Source: Thiomicrorhabdus sp. Kp2
GTDB lineage: Bacteria > Pseudomonadota > Gammaproteobacteria > Thiomicrospirales > Thiomicrospiraceae
Assembly (NCBI RefSeq): GCF_000478585.1
Contig: NZ_ARWI01000001.1
Span: forward strand, 2,108,001-2,172,000
Reading direction: 5' to 3'
DNA length: 64,000 nucleotides
In this document: positions 27,288 to 35,535 of the stretch, in pieces
Layout of the letters: every line of letters starts with the position of its first letter
How positions within the stretch are numbered: position 1 is the first letter of the stretch
Translations under genes and position numbers: made by a program
The notes under the pieces: model-generated
Database searches by the model: none
Told to the model about the DNA's origin: nothing
What the model saw: the letters and a program-made list of their open reading frames with translations, nothing else

Positions 27288-28325
27288 TTAACAAACTTTA
27301 TTACGTCCGCTGTGTTTAGCTTGGTAAAGTGCTTTATCAGCACGTTCAATGAGTTTTTCAATATCTTCACCTATTTGATAGGTGGCTACCCCAGCAGATA
27401 TGGTCAACTTTAATGGCTTGTCTTGCCCCTTTACTTTTAAAGTAAACGACGCTACTTTTTGTCTAAGAGTATCGGCCAGTTTTAAAGCGTTTTGATATTC
27501 TGTTTGTGGTAACAGTATCACAAACTCTTCACCACCAATTCTGGCGATGGAGTCTTTTCCTTTGGTTTCTGAATCGAGTTGTTTTGCTAAGTAACGTAAG
27601 ACACTGTCGCCAATTAAATGGCCAAACTTATCATTTATTGATTTAAAGAAATCAATGTCTATCAAAATAAGCGCAAAAGGCGTGTTCTCTTCTTGAGCGG
27701 TTTCAGATAGTTTTTTGATAATGGTATTAAAACCACGGCGATTAGGAACACCTGTTAACTCATCGGTGTTAGCGACCATTTTGGCTCTTTCAAGCTCGTT
27801 TTTTAATTGGGTAATTTCCGTTGCAGAACTATTAACCTGGTTTTTTAATTTACCTGTGTCTTCAAGAATGCTATGTATAGTAGGCAGTAAACTCTCTTTA
27901 AGTCGATTTTGGATTTCTAAAGGCTGTTCAAGTTCTGAAAACTCTTTAATTTCAGAAACGATAATTTGTTCACTTTTTTTACTGGCCACTAACCAATTTT
28001 CAATCTCTTTTAATAAGTCAATTAATAGGTTTTGAACTTGTTCTGTTGGTAAGTACTGATACAGAAGGTGAGAAATCAATTCAATATAGAGGCTTTCAGC
28101 CGATTGACTGTAAGTCTTGTTGGCTATTTCTTTTTGAATTTTTTTCGAAAATTCTGGATCCATTTCGTGCATCGCTTCATAGATAAGCGTGAAATGAACG
28201 GGGTTAGGAGGAAGCTCAAGGTTCTCTATTTTAGCCAGAGTGTTCCAAGCAGGTTCGCTGTTAGACACATGATTGTTATGTGTATTGTAACGCTGGACTA
28301 AGTTTTTAACGGCTTTATAAGGCAT
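27288..28325 (-). CDS. Diguanylate cyclase (GGDEF)
   Basis: A 345-residue soluble protein. The C-terminal GGDEF domain (about 175-345) has an intact RIGGEEFVIL active site and the LTGVPNRRGF start typical of cyclases, so it should make cyclic di-GMP. The upstream inhibitory site reads KGKD rather than RxxD, so product inhibition may be weak. The N-terminal 165 residues (ending in a coiled coil, NSSATEITQLKNELERAK) are a helical sensor I do not recognise, with a LPPNPVHFTLIYEAMH motif seen in some proteobacterial cyclases. It is the first gene of the minus-strand group ending with CobW. Confidence 0.92.
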   Translation of the reverse strand: MPYKAVKNLVQRYNTHNNHVSNSEPAWNTLAKIENLELPPNPVHFTLIYEAMHEMDPEFSKKIQKEIANKTYSQSAESLYIELISHLLYQYLPTEQVQNLLIDLLKEIENWLVASKKSEQIIVSEIKEFSELEQPLEIQNRLKESLLPTIHSILEDTGKLKNQVNSSATEITQLKNELERAKMVANTDELTGVPNRRGFNTIIKKLSETAQEENTPFALILIDIDFFKSINDKFGHLIGDSVLRYLAKQLDSETKGKDSIARIGGEEFVILLPQTEYQNALKLADTLRQKVASFTLKVKGQDKPLKLTISAGVATYQIGEDIEKLIERADKALYQAKHSGRNKVC

Positions 28326-28540
28326 GAACCAATCTTTAAATTATGATTTGAAGTGACAACAAATAAGGTATTTTTAAGTTTTTCTCCTTTAAAAGCAAGT
28401 AATTTCCATACTTATACTAAGTAGAATCTAATTAAATTTAGTAAAAGTTTTGAGGTTTAAAGGTTTGTTAACACGACACTCCGTTTGTAGAATCAGTTGA
28501 ATCTAAAATCTTTGAATGACGTGTTAAAAAGGTAAAGTGC

Positions 28541-28741
28541 CTAGTCGCGCTTAACGGTTTCGTGTAATGGACAGGTTTGAACACCTAATAAGGTGTATAA
28601 CGGGCACCATCTTAATAAGCCCGTTGCCAAAGGAATAATCCCAATATATCCCCATGCGCCAACTACCTCAGTATAAGCAAGTGCAATTAATGCAATTCCT
28701 ATAATAATGCGAATCAATCTATCAATCGTTCCTACGTTCAT
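28541..28741 (-). CDS. DUF2892 (YgaP-like) small membrane protein
   Basis: A 66-residue protein with an N-terminal NVGTIDRLIRIIIGIALI and two hydrophobic helices, ending in the cysteine-containing RWCPLYTLLGVQTCPL. This matches the DUF2892 family, the membrane part of YgaP-type rhodanese proteins, here without a rhodanese domain. A ribosome-binding site (AGGAGC) lies before the start. The function of stand-alone members is unknown. The 274 bases upstream, to the ModE gene, show nothing I can name. Confidence 0.9.
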   Translation of the reverse strand: MNVGTIDRLIRIIIGIALIALAYTEVVGAWGYIGIIPLATGLLRWCPLYTLLGVQTCPLHETVKRD

Positions 28742-29015
28742 AGTGAGCTCCTAAAAAATAAGTAAGTATGTAAACTCTATTTAAAAAATTGGTGTTTATC
28801 AGCAAAGACCTCTTACACGATTATTTTAAATGAATTTACTTCTATGGGTGAAACAAGATGCGTAACTAGTACATAATATCTACAGAGATTAAATAAGGTA
28901 ATGAATAGCTGTTTTAATCATACGCTTCAATAGTTACCTTGAATTGAGTCACTATTATGGATTATAAACTTAGAGCGCATTACATAGGTTTATAGGATAG
29001 GTTTATAGGAAAAAC

Positions 29016-29381
29016 ATGTCACAAGACAACGAAAAACTACCAGGTGAACCCTACTCAAAAAACATACGTGCACGCTTCTGGATTACAGGAGATCAATCAG
29101 GGTATATCGGAATAGGGCGCATACAGTTACTTGAAAAGATAGAGCAGCATGGCTCTATGAGCCAAGCAGCCAAAAGTATGGGCATGTCTTATAAAAAAGC
29201 CTGGAAGCTTATTGAGGAGCTTAATGCGATGTATGACGAACCTATGATAATGAAGCTGAAAGGTGGAAAATCAGGCGGAGGGAGTGTTCTAACCCCAAGG
29301 GGTAAAAAAATAATTGAGGATTATAAGCTGGTTGAACAGGAGATTGAGCAGCTCCTAAAAAAATTAAGCAACAGGTTGTAG
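29016..29381 (+). CDS. ModE-type winged-helix regulator, DNA-binding domain only
   Basis: A 121-residue protein matching the N-terminal domain of ModE: RIQLLEKIEQHGSMSQAAKS, MGMSYKKAWKLIEELNAM and the wing GGKSGGGSVLTPRGKKIIE. Full ModE (about 262 residues in E. coli) also has two molybdate-binding MOP domains, absent here. Single-domain forms are common in other bacteria and are usually still named ModE-like. Without the MOP part it may sense through another protein or may not respond to molybdate. No mod transporter genes are nearby. Confidence 0.9.
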   Translation: MSQDNEKLPGEPYSKNIRARFWITGDQSGYIGIGRIQLLEKIEQHGSMSQAAKSMGMSYKKAWKLIEELNAMYDEPMIMKLKGGKSGGGSVLTPRGKKIIEDYKLVEQEIEQLLKKLSNRL

Positions 29382-29557
29382 TATTTTGGGTCGCTTCTTT
29401 TTCCATTTTGGTGCTAAAGTTTTTTGCTGTAGTCAGGTTGCCTGGTTTGTTGTCTAGTTAATGTATTGATATATAAGCAAAAATTAATTTATGGCATGTA
29501 TATCGTTAAAGAAGAGTCGAAAACAACGATTTTTTTACTATTTCTTTGGAGAGAAAA

Positions 29558-30232
29558 ATGACAAAAACATTCAAATTAAAATCACTAGCACTATCTTTAG
29601 CCGTTGCAGGCGCAGCATCAGTAGCGATGGTTCCAGCTACGTCACAAGCGGGTGTTTCAGCTAATATTGGTATGGTTTCTAACTATGTTTTCCGTGGTGT
29701 AGAGCAAACTGAAAGTGCTTCAGCTTCTGCAGGTTTGGATTTTGAAAGTGATTCTGGGTTCTATATTGGTACTTGGGCTGCAGATGTTGAAAGTGGTCTT
29801 GAGTATGATTTGTATGCTGGTTGGGGTGGAGAGTTTGAAGGTATTTCTCTAGGTCTAGGTGCATCTGGGTATTATTACACTGACACGGCGTTTGACTCGG
29901 CTTATGAAGAAGTAAATGCATCTATTGGTTACGGTATGTTTACGCTGGGTTATGATAAAGGTGTTTATAAACCTTCTGCAGGAGATGTAGATTATGATCA
30001 TAAATATGTTTCGGTTGCTTACAATGATTTTTCAGCTACATTGGGCTTAAATGATGGTGATATTGATACTTCAGATGACGCTCTTACTTATATAGATTTA
30101 GGTTATTCAACGGAGCTTGCTGCAGGGTTTGATGGTTCTATCAATTTAATCGCAACTTCATCTGAAGATAGTGCAACTAAAGATCAAAGTTATTTGGTTC
30201 TTGGTGTATCTAAGTCTTTTGACCTAATGTAA
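29558..30232 (+). CDS. TorF-family putative porin
   Basis: A 224-residue outer-membrane protein from the ATG at 29558, preceded by GGAGAG (a TTG at 29546 is not needed). The signal peptide ends near ATSQA, and the mature start GVSANIGMVSNYVFRGVEQT is the hallmark of the TorF/TIGR02001 family. Alternating aromatic beta-strand pattern continues to a C-terminal Phe-rich end (VLGVSKSFDLM). Members are predicted to be small beta-barrels of unknown substrate, often in chemolithotrophs. A strong terminator follows at 30271. Confidence 0.9.
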   Translation: MTKTFKLKSLALSLAVAGAASVAMVPATSQAGVSANIGMVSNYVFRGVEQTESASASAGLDFESDSGFYIGTWAADVESGLEYDLYAGWGGEFEGISLGLGASGYYYTDTAFDSAYEEVNASIGYGMFTLGYDKGVYKPSAGDVDYDHKYVSVAYNDFSATLGLNDGDIDTSDDALTYIDLGYSTELAAGFDGSINLIATSSEDSATKDQSYLVLGVSKSFDLM

Positions 30233-30270
30233 TAAAGTTAATCTAAACAACTTAAATTAGTTAAAGCCTT

Positions 30271-30309
30271 AAAAGCCAGTTGTATGTTAAGTCATCAACT
30301 GGCTTTTTT
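30271..30309 (+). terminator. Rho-independent terminator after TorF porin
   Basis: AAAAGCCAGTTG and CAACTGGCTTTTTT form a 12-bp stem with a T-run. Confidence 0.9.
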
Positions 30310-30329
30310 GCTTTTAAAAAAGGTAAGTT

Positions 30330-30341
30330 ACCAGGCCTGGT
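30330..30341. repeat. ACCAGGCCTGGT palindrome, exact copy (intergenic)
   Basis: Exact 12-mer 41 bases before the -35 of the rplM promoter; the only exact copy between 22.3 and 41.1 kb. Confidence 0.95.
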
Positions 30342-30381
30342 AGATTTGCAAAAATAACGTAAAATATATTTGGAAATATAT

Positions 30382-30410
30382 TTGATAATGTAAAGGTTTT
30401 TTACTATAAT
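30382..30410 (+). promoter_or_regulatory. Sigma-70 promoter of rplM-rpsI
   Basis: TTGATA, a 17-base spacer and TATAAT, a near-consensus promoter, with transcription expected to start around 30417, giving a leader of about 135 bases before rplM. Confidence 0.8.
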
Positions 30411-30458
30411 CACGCGTCTTGTTAATCCTTCCCCCTTATTGCCCGTTAAACAGTAAGT

Positions 30459-30494
30459 GATTTGGTTTAACAATAGTATTTGTTAAACCAAATC
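30459..30494 (+). promoter_or_regulatory. 14-bp hairpin in the rplM leader
   Basis: GATTTGGTTTAACA (30459-30472) and TGTTAAACCAAATC (30481-30494) pair perfectly around an eight-base loop. No T-run follows, so it is not a normal terminator. Autogenous control of rplM-rpsI by L13 is known in E. coli; this hairpin is a candidate site, which is inference. Confidence 0.65.
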
Positions 30495-30551
30495 TTGGAT
30501 TTGGATTATTAAAGGTCAAGTATTGGCCTTATGAACTATTAGGAACAAATT

Positions 30552-30980
30552 ATGAAAACATTTGTTGCAAAACCAGCTGAAATCAAACGCGACTGGTATG
30601 TTGTAGATGCAGAAAATAAGACTTTAGGTCGTTTAGCTGCTGAAATCGCTCTACGTTTACGTGGTAAGCATAAGCCTGAATATACGCCACACGCTGACTG
30701 TGGTGACTATATTGTTGTTGTTAACGCCGAAAAAGTTGCTGTAACTGGTAATAAGCGTAAAGACAAAATGTACCATCACCATACTGGTTTTATTGGTCAC
30801 TTAAAATCAACTAACTTTGAAAAGTTAATTGATAAAGCGCCAAACCGTCCGCTTGAATTCGCGGTAAAAGGGATGTTGCCAAAAGGTCCATTAGGACGCG
30901 CAATGTTTAAAAAGCTAAAAGTATATGCTGGAACTGATCATCCACATACTGCTCAGCAGCCAAAAACTCTAGACGTGTAA
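30552..30980 (+). CDS. rplM: 50S ribosomal protein L13
   Basis: A 142-residue protein, the usual length, with the L13 start [19 protein letters not shown] and the signature [20 protein letters not shown]. It binds early to 23S rRNA and is essential for 50S assembly. The start follows AGGAACAAATT. It has a consensus promoter and a structured leader, and rpsI follows after 15 bases, the standard L13-S9 operon. Codon use is biased as in highly expressed genes (CGT, GGT). Confidence 0.99.
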   Translation: MKTFVAKPAEIKRDWYVVDAENKTLGRLAAEIALRLRGKHKPEYTPHADCGDYIVVVNAEKVAVTGNKRKDKMYHHHTGFIGHLKSTNFEKLIDKAPNRPLEFAVKGMLPKGPLGRAMFKKLKVYAGTDHPHTAQQPKTLDV

Positions 30981-30995
30981 TAAAGGAATATTAAA

Positions 30996-31388
30996 ATGGC
31001 AACAGAACAATACTACGGAACAGGTCGTCGTAAAAGCTCAGTAGCTCGCGTATTCTTAAAAGCGGGTTCAGGCAAAATGACAGTAAACGGTCGTGACATC
31101 ACAGAGTACTTTGCTCGTGAAACAGACTTAATGGTAATTAACCAATCTTTAGAAGCAACAGAAAACGTAGATAAATTTGATGCGTTTATCACCGTTGCTG
31201 GTGGAGGAACAACTGGTCAAGCTGGTGCAGTACGTCACGGTCTAGCTCGTGCACTTGTTGCATACGAAGAAGGTAACCGCCCAGCACTACGTGCGCGTGG
31301 TCTTCTAACTCGTGATGCTCGTCAAGTTGAGCGTAAAAAGGTCGGTCTACGTAAAGCACGTCGTCGCCCTCAGTTCTCAAAACGTTAA
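30996..31388 (+). CDS. rpsI: 30S ribosomal protein S9
   Basis: A 130-residue protein with the canonical [19 protein letters not shown] start, the [19 protein letters not shown] core and the basic C-terminal tail ending RRRPQFSKR, which reaches the P-site tRNA. A Shine-Dalgarno AAAGGAATA precedes it. Second gene of the rplM operon, ended by a strong UUCG-capped terminator. Confidence 0.99.
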   Translation: MATEQYYGTGRRKSSVARVFLKAGSGKMTVNGRDITEYFARETDLMVINQSLEATENVDKFDAFITVAGGGTTGQAGAVRHGLARALVAYEEGNRPALRARGLLTRDARQVERKKVGLRKARRRPQFSKR

Positions 31389-31440
31389 TATATACAAACT
31401 ATTTATATATATTTATATATATTACATTTTGGTTCAAAAA

Positions 31441-31473
31441 AAACCCGCCTGGTTCGCCAGAGCGGGTTTTTTT
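31441..31473 (+). terminator. Rho-independent terminator of rplM-rpsI
   Basis: AAACCCGCCTGG, loop TTCG, CCAGAGCGGGTTTTTTT: a 12-bp stem with one bulged A, a UUCG tetraloop and a T-run. Confidence 0.95.
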
Positions 31474-31495
31474 ATGTCTGGGTTAAATTAAAGTT

Positions 31496-31742
31496 AACCA
31501 CAAAGACACGAAGGCACGAAGATTTAAAAAAATAAAGTTAACCACGAAGACACGAAGACACGAAGTCACGAAGATTTTAATAGTGAATAACACGAATGAA
31601 TTCAGAATGTCATTGTGAAACGTAGAACTCGGCTGCAGAGTCGAGAACAAAGCGAAGCAATCCACAAAAATGCCGAGCCTGTAAAATGGCTTTGTAGAAC
31701 TCTTAATAATCTTTTCCTTTGTGTCTTTGTGGCTTCGTGGTT
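31496..31742. repeat. Mosaic element with CACGAAG inverted ends
   Basis: Starts AACCACAAAGACACGAAGG, has a second internal AACCACGAAGACACGAAG, a CTCGGCTGCAGAGTCGAG hairpin and a REP-like core, and ends CTTTGTGGCTTCGTGGTT. Occupies most of the 31389-31816 gap. Confidence 0.8.
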
Positions 31743-31769
31743 CAACAAAATTAGGGCGCTGTTTTTTTA

Positions 31770-31788
31770 AGTGATACAATAGTGATAC
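31770..31788 (+). promoter_or_regulatory. Direct-repeat operator/promoter of the Phd-ParE pair
   Basis: AGTGATAC occurs at 31770-31777 and 31781-31788, and GATACAAT could serve as a -10 box. Its position 28 bases before the antitoxin start fits an autorepression site. By-eye evidence only. Confidence 0.5.
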
Positions 31789-31816
31789 TTTTAATTCAGT
31801 ACAAAAGGAGCTACCA

Positions 31817-32074
31817 GTGCGTTCTGAAATGGTAACCACGTTAAAAAGGCAGGCAACTCGTATTTTGGCCGATTTAAATACAAGTCATGAGCCAGTATTA
31901 ATTACAGAGCAAGGTAAGCCTGCTGCTTATCTCATTAATGTTCAAGATTATGAGGCAATACAAAGCCGAATGAATATTCTTGAGGCTGTCGCCAAAGGTG
32001 AGCAAGACTTAACAAATGAAAGATTGAGTACTCATCAGCAAGTAAAAGAAAAAATGTCTAAATGGTTAAAATAA
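31817..32074 (+). CDS. Phd/YefM-family antitoxin
   Basis: An 85-residue protein with the Phd/YefM fold pattern: an N-terminal operator-binding region (TLKRQATRILADLNTSHEPV), then LITEQGKPAAYLINVQDYEAI, the family's most conserved stretch, and a long charged helical tail (about residues 50-85) that would wrap the toxin. Start is GTG at 31817 after AAGGAG. It overlaps the toxin gene by 13 bases. It should neutralise the partner and, with it, repress the operon. Confidence 0.9.
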   Translation: MRSEMVTTLKRQATRILADLNTSHEPVLITEQGKPAAYLINVQDYEAIQSRMNILEAVAKGEQDLTNERLSTHQQVKEKMSKWLK

Positions 32075-32370
32075 TCTGGACAGATTCTGCACTTAATTCG
32101 CTCGATGATATTGCTGAATTTATTGCGCTAGACAATTCTAGTGCTGCCAGCAAGTTAGTGTGTAGAGTAATGAGTGTGGTGGATAGACTTCAAGATTTTC
32201 CAGAAAGTGGTAGATTAATACCAGAAATAGCTGATTTACCTTATAAAGAAATCATTGTTAACCCATGCAGAGTGCTTTATCGTTATGACAGAAAAATGCA
32301 AACGGTATTTATTCTTGCAGTTATACGCCAAGAGATGGATTTGCTTCGTTATATCAATCAAGGTCACTAA
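32062..32370 (+). CDS. RelE/ParE-family toxin
   Basis: A 102-residue protein with the ParE-like pattern: IIWTDSALNSLDDIAEFIAL, then FPESGRLIPEI, IIVNPCRVLYRYD and a C-terminal AVIRQEMDLLRY. Family members are either mRNA-cleaving RelE types or gyrase-inhibiting ParE types; the long alpha-hairpin and lack of obvious RelE catalytic residues favour ParE. It starts inside the antitoxin 3' end, giving coupled translation. A hairpin follows at 32393. Confidence 0.88.
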   Translation: MVKIIWTDSALNSLDDIAEFIALDNSSAASKLVCRVMSVVDRLQDFPESGRLIPEIADLPYKEIIVNPCRVLYRYDRKMQTVFILAVIRQEMDLLRYINQGH

Positions 32371-32392
32371 CCAAAGTATTTAGGGGTGTTTA

Positions 32393-32420
32393 GGACGGTA
32401 CCCCTAGGTACCGTCCTTTA
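32393..32420. terminator. Hairpin after the toxin gene
   Basis: GGACGGTACC and GGTACCGTCC form a perfect 10-bp stem with loop CCTA, followed by TTTA. A near-identical hairpin occurs at 58642-58667, so it is also a small repeat family. Confidence 0.65.
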
Positions 32421-32431
32421 TGTCAAAAATA

Positions 32432-32806
32432 TTCACCACGAAGGCACGAAGTCACGAAGATAAAGACTTAAAACAAAAGATAATTAATACCGTTATTGCA
32501 AGCTCCATCTCGTGTCAGAGTGAATAGAAGAACTTGGCTGCAGAGCCGAGAACAAAGCGAAGAAATCCATAAAAAATCGGGCTGGCATAAATTCTTTATA
32601 ACGCCCTTAAAAATGTTTTTTTCGTGACTTCTAGGTTCAAAAAACACCAGTCATTGCGAGCAAAGCGAAGCAATCCATGGTTAACGTCTAACTGCTGTAC
32701 TTTGCCGAAAGGCATGTGTTGCCACGTCACTACGTTCCTCGCAATGACAAAACAACCTGGCCTGGTAATATTTTAAAAAACTTTGTGTCTTCGTGGCTTT
32801 GTGGTT
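32432..32806. repeat. Mosaic element with CACGAAG inverted ends
   Basis: Starts CACCACGAAGGCACGAAG, contains a CTCGGCTCTGCAGCCAAG-type hairpin on its complement and a REP-like ATTGCGAGCAAAGCGAAGCA, and ends GTGTCTTCGTGGCTTTGTGG. A degenerate palindrome ACCTGGCCTGGT is inside at 32755. The 32371-32966 gap holds no gene. Confidence 0.8.
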
Positions 32807-32966
32807 ACAAAATGTATTGATGTTTAAGCGGTGTTGTAAAAAAACAACACAAAAAATCTTTGTGGTTTTTTTTATAAAACATAGTTGCACCGCATGGTCT
32901 TATTCAATATAGTGCATCTCAAGCCTGCAAAGCGCAGGCAGTTTTAACTAATTTAAGGATTTTCAA

Positions 32967-34031
32967 ATGAAAAAGAATATTATCGCTCTAGCAGTTGCTT
33001 CTGCTATCGCTGCTCCAGTTGCTATGGCTGATGCACCAGTTGTTTATGGTCAAGTAAATATGGCTGTTGAACAGTTTGATGTTGATACAGCTGCAGGAAC
33101 AAACAAGGCTGCTTCAGGTACGCAAGTAAACAACGTAGCTTCACGTCTAGGTGTTAAAGGTTCTGAAGATTTAGGTAACGGGCTTAAAGCAATCTATAAA
33201 ATTGAGTTTGGTCTAAATATTGATAACTCTGGTAAATCTGATTTGACAAAAGATGTTAACGGTGAAGCACTTTCTAACCGTAACCAGTACGTTGGTTTAG
33301 CGGGTGGTTTTGGTACAGTATTAATGGGTCGTCATGACACTCCTACTAAAATGATTCAAGCAAAAGATCTTTTCAACGATGGTGTTGCGGATAACGGTCC
33401 TATGGCTGGTGGTTTAGGTGCTTTCGGTAAAGGTATGGAAAACCGTGTATCTAACGTTCTTGCATACGTTTCTCCTTCTTTCTCTGGTGTTAAGTTGATT
33501 GCAGCGATGGTTCCTCAAGAAGGTTCTAAAATGACTCCAACTACTGACGATAAAGAGTCTTCATTATCTGATTTGTATTCTGTTGCATTAACTTACGGTT
33601 CAGCTAAAAAAGGTCTTTATTTAGCGGCTGGTATGGATAGTGCGTCTGACCAGACAGTTGGTACTAAAGGTTTAGAAGCTAACCATACTCGTTTAGTTGC
33701 TCAGTACGCGACTGGTGGTTTAATTGCTAACGCTATGTACCAAGACTTCTCTGGTGATGCTATCGAAGATACCTCTCAAGGTGGTACTAACATCCAAGCT
33801 AACCTAGGTTACAAAATGGGTAAATTCATGCCAAAAGCTAAAGTTTCTGTTGTTGATATCGATAAGAAAGCAACTAACAACGAAGATGCTACTAACTATG
33901 CAATCGGTCTTGACTATTCATTAGGTAAGAAGACAACTGGTTATGTAACTTACACTATGCTTGAAAACAGCAAAGGTGTTAAAGATGCTGACACGACTGT
34001 TATGTCTGTAGGTCTTTTACACAAGTTCTAA
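32967..34031 (+). CDS. General outer-membrane porin (gram-negative trimeric type)
   Basis: A 354-residue protein with a clear signal peptide cleaved after VAMA and the mature start DAPVVYGQVNMAVEQFD typical of 16-strand porins. The segments NVASRLGVKGSEDLGNGLKA and NRNQYVGLAGGFGTVLMGRH are signatures of this family, and the C-terminus ends in Phe (VGLLHKF), the barrel-assembly signal. It forms passive channels for small solutes in the outer membrane. Codon use is strongly biased, implying high expression. Strong terminator at 34072. Confidence 0.95.
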   Translation: MKKNIIALAVASAIAAPVAMADAPVVYGQVNMAVEQFDVDTAAGTNKAASGTQVNNVASRLGVKGSEDLGNGLKAIYKIEFGLNIDNSGKSDLTKDVNGEALSNRNQYVGLAGGFGTVLMGRHDTPTKMIQAKDLFNDGVADNGPMAGGLGAFGKGMENRVSNVLAYVSPSFSGVKLIAAMVPQEGSKMTPTTDDKESSLSDLYSVALTYGSAKKGLYLAAGMDSASDQTVGTKGLEANHTRLVAQYATGGLIANAMYQDFSGDAIEDTSQGGTNIQANLGYKMGKFMPKAKVSVVDIDKKATNNEDATNYAIGLDYSLGKKTTGYVTYTMLENSKGVKDADTTVMSVGLLHKF

Positions 34032-34071
34032 TCAATTGCTGTCGTAAGACAGTTTGATTAAACTTTGTATC

Positions 34072-34103
34072 AAAAGCCCCGTCTATTTATAGCCGGGGCT
34101 TTT
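34072..34103 (+). terminator. Rho-independent terminator of the porin gene
   Basis: AAAAGCCCC pairs with GGGGCTTTT around a 14-base loop, then T-rich sequence. Confidence 0.9.
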
Positions 34104-34112
34104 CTACCTTCT

Positions 34113-34924
34113 AAAAGGGGTCAAAGCCCTTTTATGTGAATATCTTTTTTGTAATTCACTCGTATTTTTGCTAATCTTGTTTTATGCCTAGAAAACCAAG
34201 ATTCTTTTTGTCTAATGTCCCTAATCATGTTGTTCAACGTGGTCGTAATCGTGACCCTGTGTTTTATGAAACGGCTGACTATCTTTATTATTTAACCAAA
34301 CTTAAAGATGCCTTAATTAAGTATGATGTTAAATTGCACGCTTATGTATTGATGACTAATCATGTTCACTTATTAATGAGTGCAAAAGAGGTGAATGGCG
34401 TTAGTCTGGTTATGCAGTATGTTGGGCGTTTTTATGTGTCTTATATTAATCATAAGTATGGTTTTAGTGGTAGTTTGTGGGAAGGTCGTTTTAAAAGTAA
34501 TTTAATTGATAGTGATAGGTATTTGTTTGCTTGTATGCGATATATTGAGCTTAACCCTGTAAGAGCGGGGATGGTATTGAGACCTGATGAGTATGTTTAT
34601 TCTAGTTATCACTGCAATGCTTTGAATTTGGCTGATGAGCTAATCACACCGCATACAGAGTTTGTTAAGTTAAGTGATAAACCAGATTTGCGTAGTGTTT
34701 TCTATGCTAATTTGTTTGAACAAGTGATTCCAAATGATGTCTTGGCTGAATTAAAAGCTGGGTATCAGTCGGGTACGCCTGCAGGTTCTGGGCAATTTAA
34801 AGAGTCTATTGAAAAGGTTTTACAGCGTAAATTGGGTTATTCAGTAAGAGGTAGGCCAAAAAAGAATGTTGTTGAGTAGTTGTTGCAAGTTAGTTATTCA
34901 CAAAAAAGGGCTTTGACCCCTTTA
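34113..34924. mobile_element. RAYT element with about 30-bp inverted ends
   Basis: The left end (34113-34142) contains AAAGGGGTCAAAGCCCTTTT then GTGAATA; the right end (34894-34924) carries the complement, TTATTCAC ... AAGGGCTTTGACCCCTTT. They enclose a single transposase gene, about 812 bases in all. Each end is itself hairpin-forming (GGGTCAAAGCCC). The pattern suggests a discrete mobilisable unit, although RAYT genes usually act on separate REP hairpins. Confidence 0.75.
34184..34879 (+). CDS. REP-associated tyrosine transposase (RAYT, Y1_Tnp)
   Basis: A 231-residue single-strand transposase of the IS200-like Y1 class. It starts MPRKPRFFLSNVPNHVVQRG, typical of RAYTs, has the metal-binding HUH-type LHAYVLMTNHVHLLM, the WEGRFKSNLI segment and a Tyr-rich helix (FYVSYINHKYGF) where the nucleophile is expected. 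The catalytic elements look intact. RAYTs mobilise REP/BIME palindromes; the window has several REP-like families that could be its substrates. It is set within matching inverted ends. Confidence 0.92.
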   Translation: MPRKPRFFLSNVPNHVVQRGRNRDPVFYETADYLYYLTKLKDALIKYDVKLHAYVLMTNHVHLLMSAKEVNGVSLVMQYVGRFYVSYINHKYGFSGSLWEGRFKSNLIDSDRYLFACMRYIELNPVRAGMVLRPDEYVYSSYHCNALNLADELITPHTEFVKLSDKPDLRSVFYANLFEQVIPNDVLAELKAGYQSGTPAGSGQFKESIEKVLQRKLGYSVRGRPKKNVVE

Positions 34925-34934
34925 AGGAAGTTTG

Positions 34935-35417
34935 ATGAAAGTTAGGGAGTGTCAGCCTTGTACGGCGTGTTGTGATGGTTGGGTGCAGATAACGGTAAAA
35001 GGGTGTGAGGCTTATCCTGGTAAGCCTTGCCCGCATAGTACGGGAACAGGTTGTGATGACTATTTGAACAGGCCTGTAAATCCTTGCCAAACGTTTGAGT
35101 GTGCTTGGGTTAAAAAAGGTTCTAAATTGCCAGGTAATTTTAGACCTGATAAAAGTGGTGCTTTGGTAATAGATTCCGCTTTTAATTGGCAGGGTGTTGC
35201 TGTTGATGTGGCTGTTCCAGTGGGTCGTGAGATTCCGCAAAAAACCTTAAAGTGGTTAATGAATTATGCTGAAAAAAATATGCGCCCTTTGGTTTATCAG
35301 CAGCAAGATCCGCAATCTAAAGGAATAGAGAAGTCGCCGTTAACTTTAGCGTATGGTCCGCCTGCTTTTCAGCAGTGGGTTTTGGAGCAACAAAAGTTAG
35401 GTGTGCCTTTATGGTGA
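34935..35417 (+). CDS. YkgJ-like cysteine cluster protein
   Basis: A 160-residue protein from the ATG at 34935 (AAGGAAG upstream). The N-terminus RECQPCTACCDGWVQI has the CxxCxxCC cluster of the YkgJ/UPF0153 family, with further cysteines (KPCPHSTGTGCDDY, NPCQTFECAW), which may bind Zn or an Fe-S cluster. The C-terminal half has no motif I recognise. Its start is only 10 bases beyond the right end of the RAYT element, so the element may have inserted in its promoter. Confidence 0.8.
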   Translation: MKVRECQPCTACCDGWVQITVKGCEAYPGKPCPHSTGTGCDDYLNRPVNPCQTFECAWVKKGSKLPGNFRPDKSGALVIDSAFNWQGVAVDVAVPVGREIPQKTLKWLMNYAEKNMRPLVYQQQDPQSKGIEKSPLTLAYGPPAFQQWVLEQQKLGVPLW

Positions 35418-35535
35418 ACGGGTTTATAAAAAAATGTAGTGTTAAGTAAAAATTATATTAATTAGTTGGTTACGCTTTTATCGCCTATACTAAATATATG
35501 AATATTGGTTTTTTATTGCATTTTTGAAGAGTGTC

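Noticed and set aside
31483-31839. Open frame of 118 codons on the minus strand
   Set aside because: Translation of repeat sequence; overlaps the antitoxin promoter and start.
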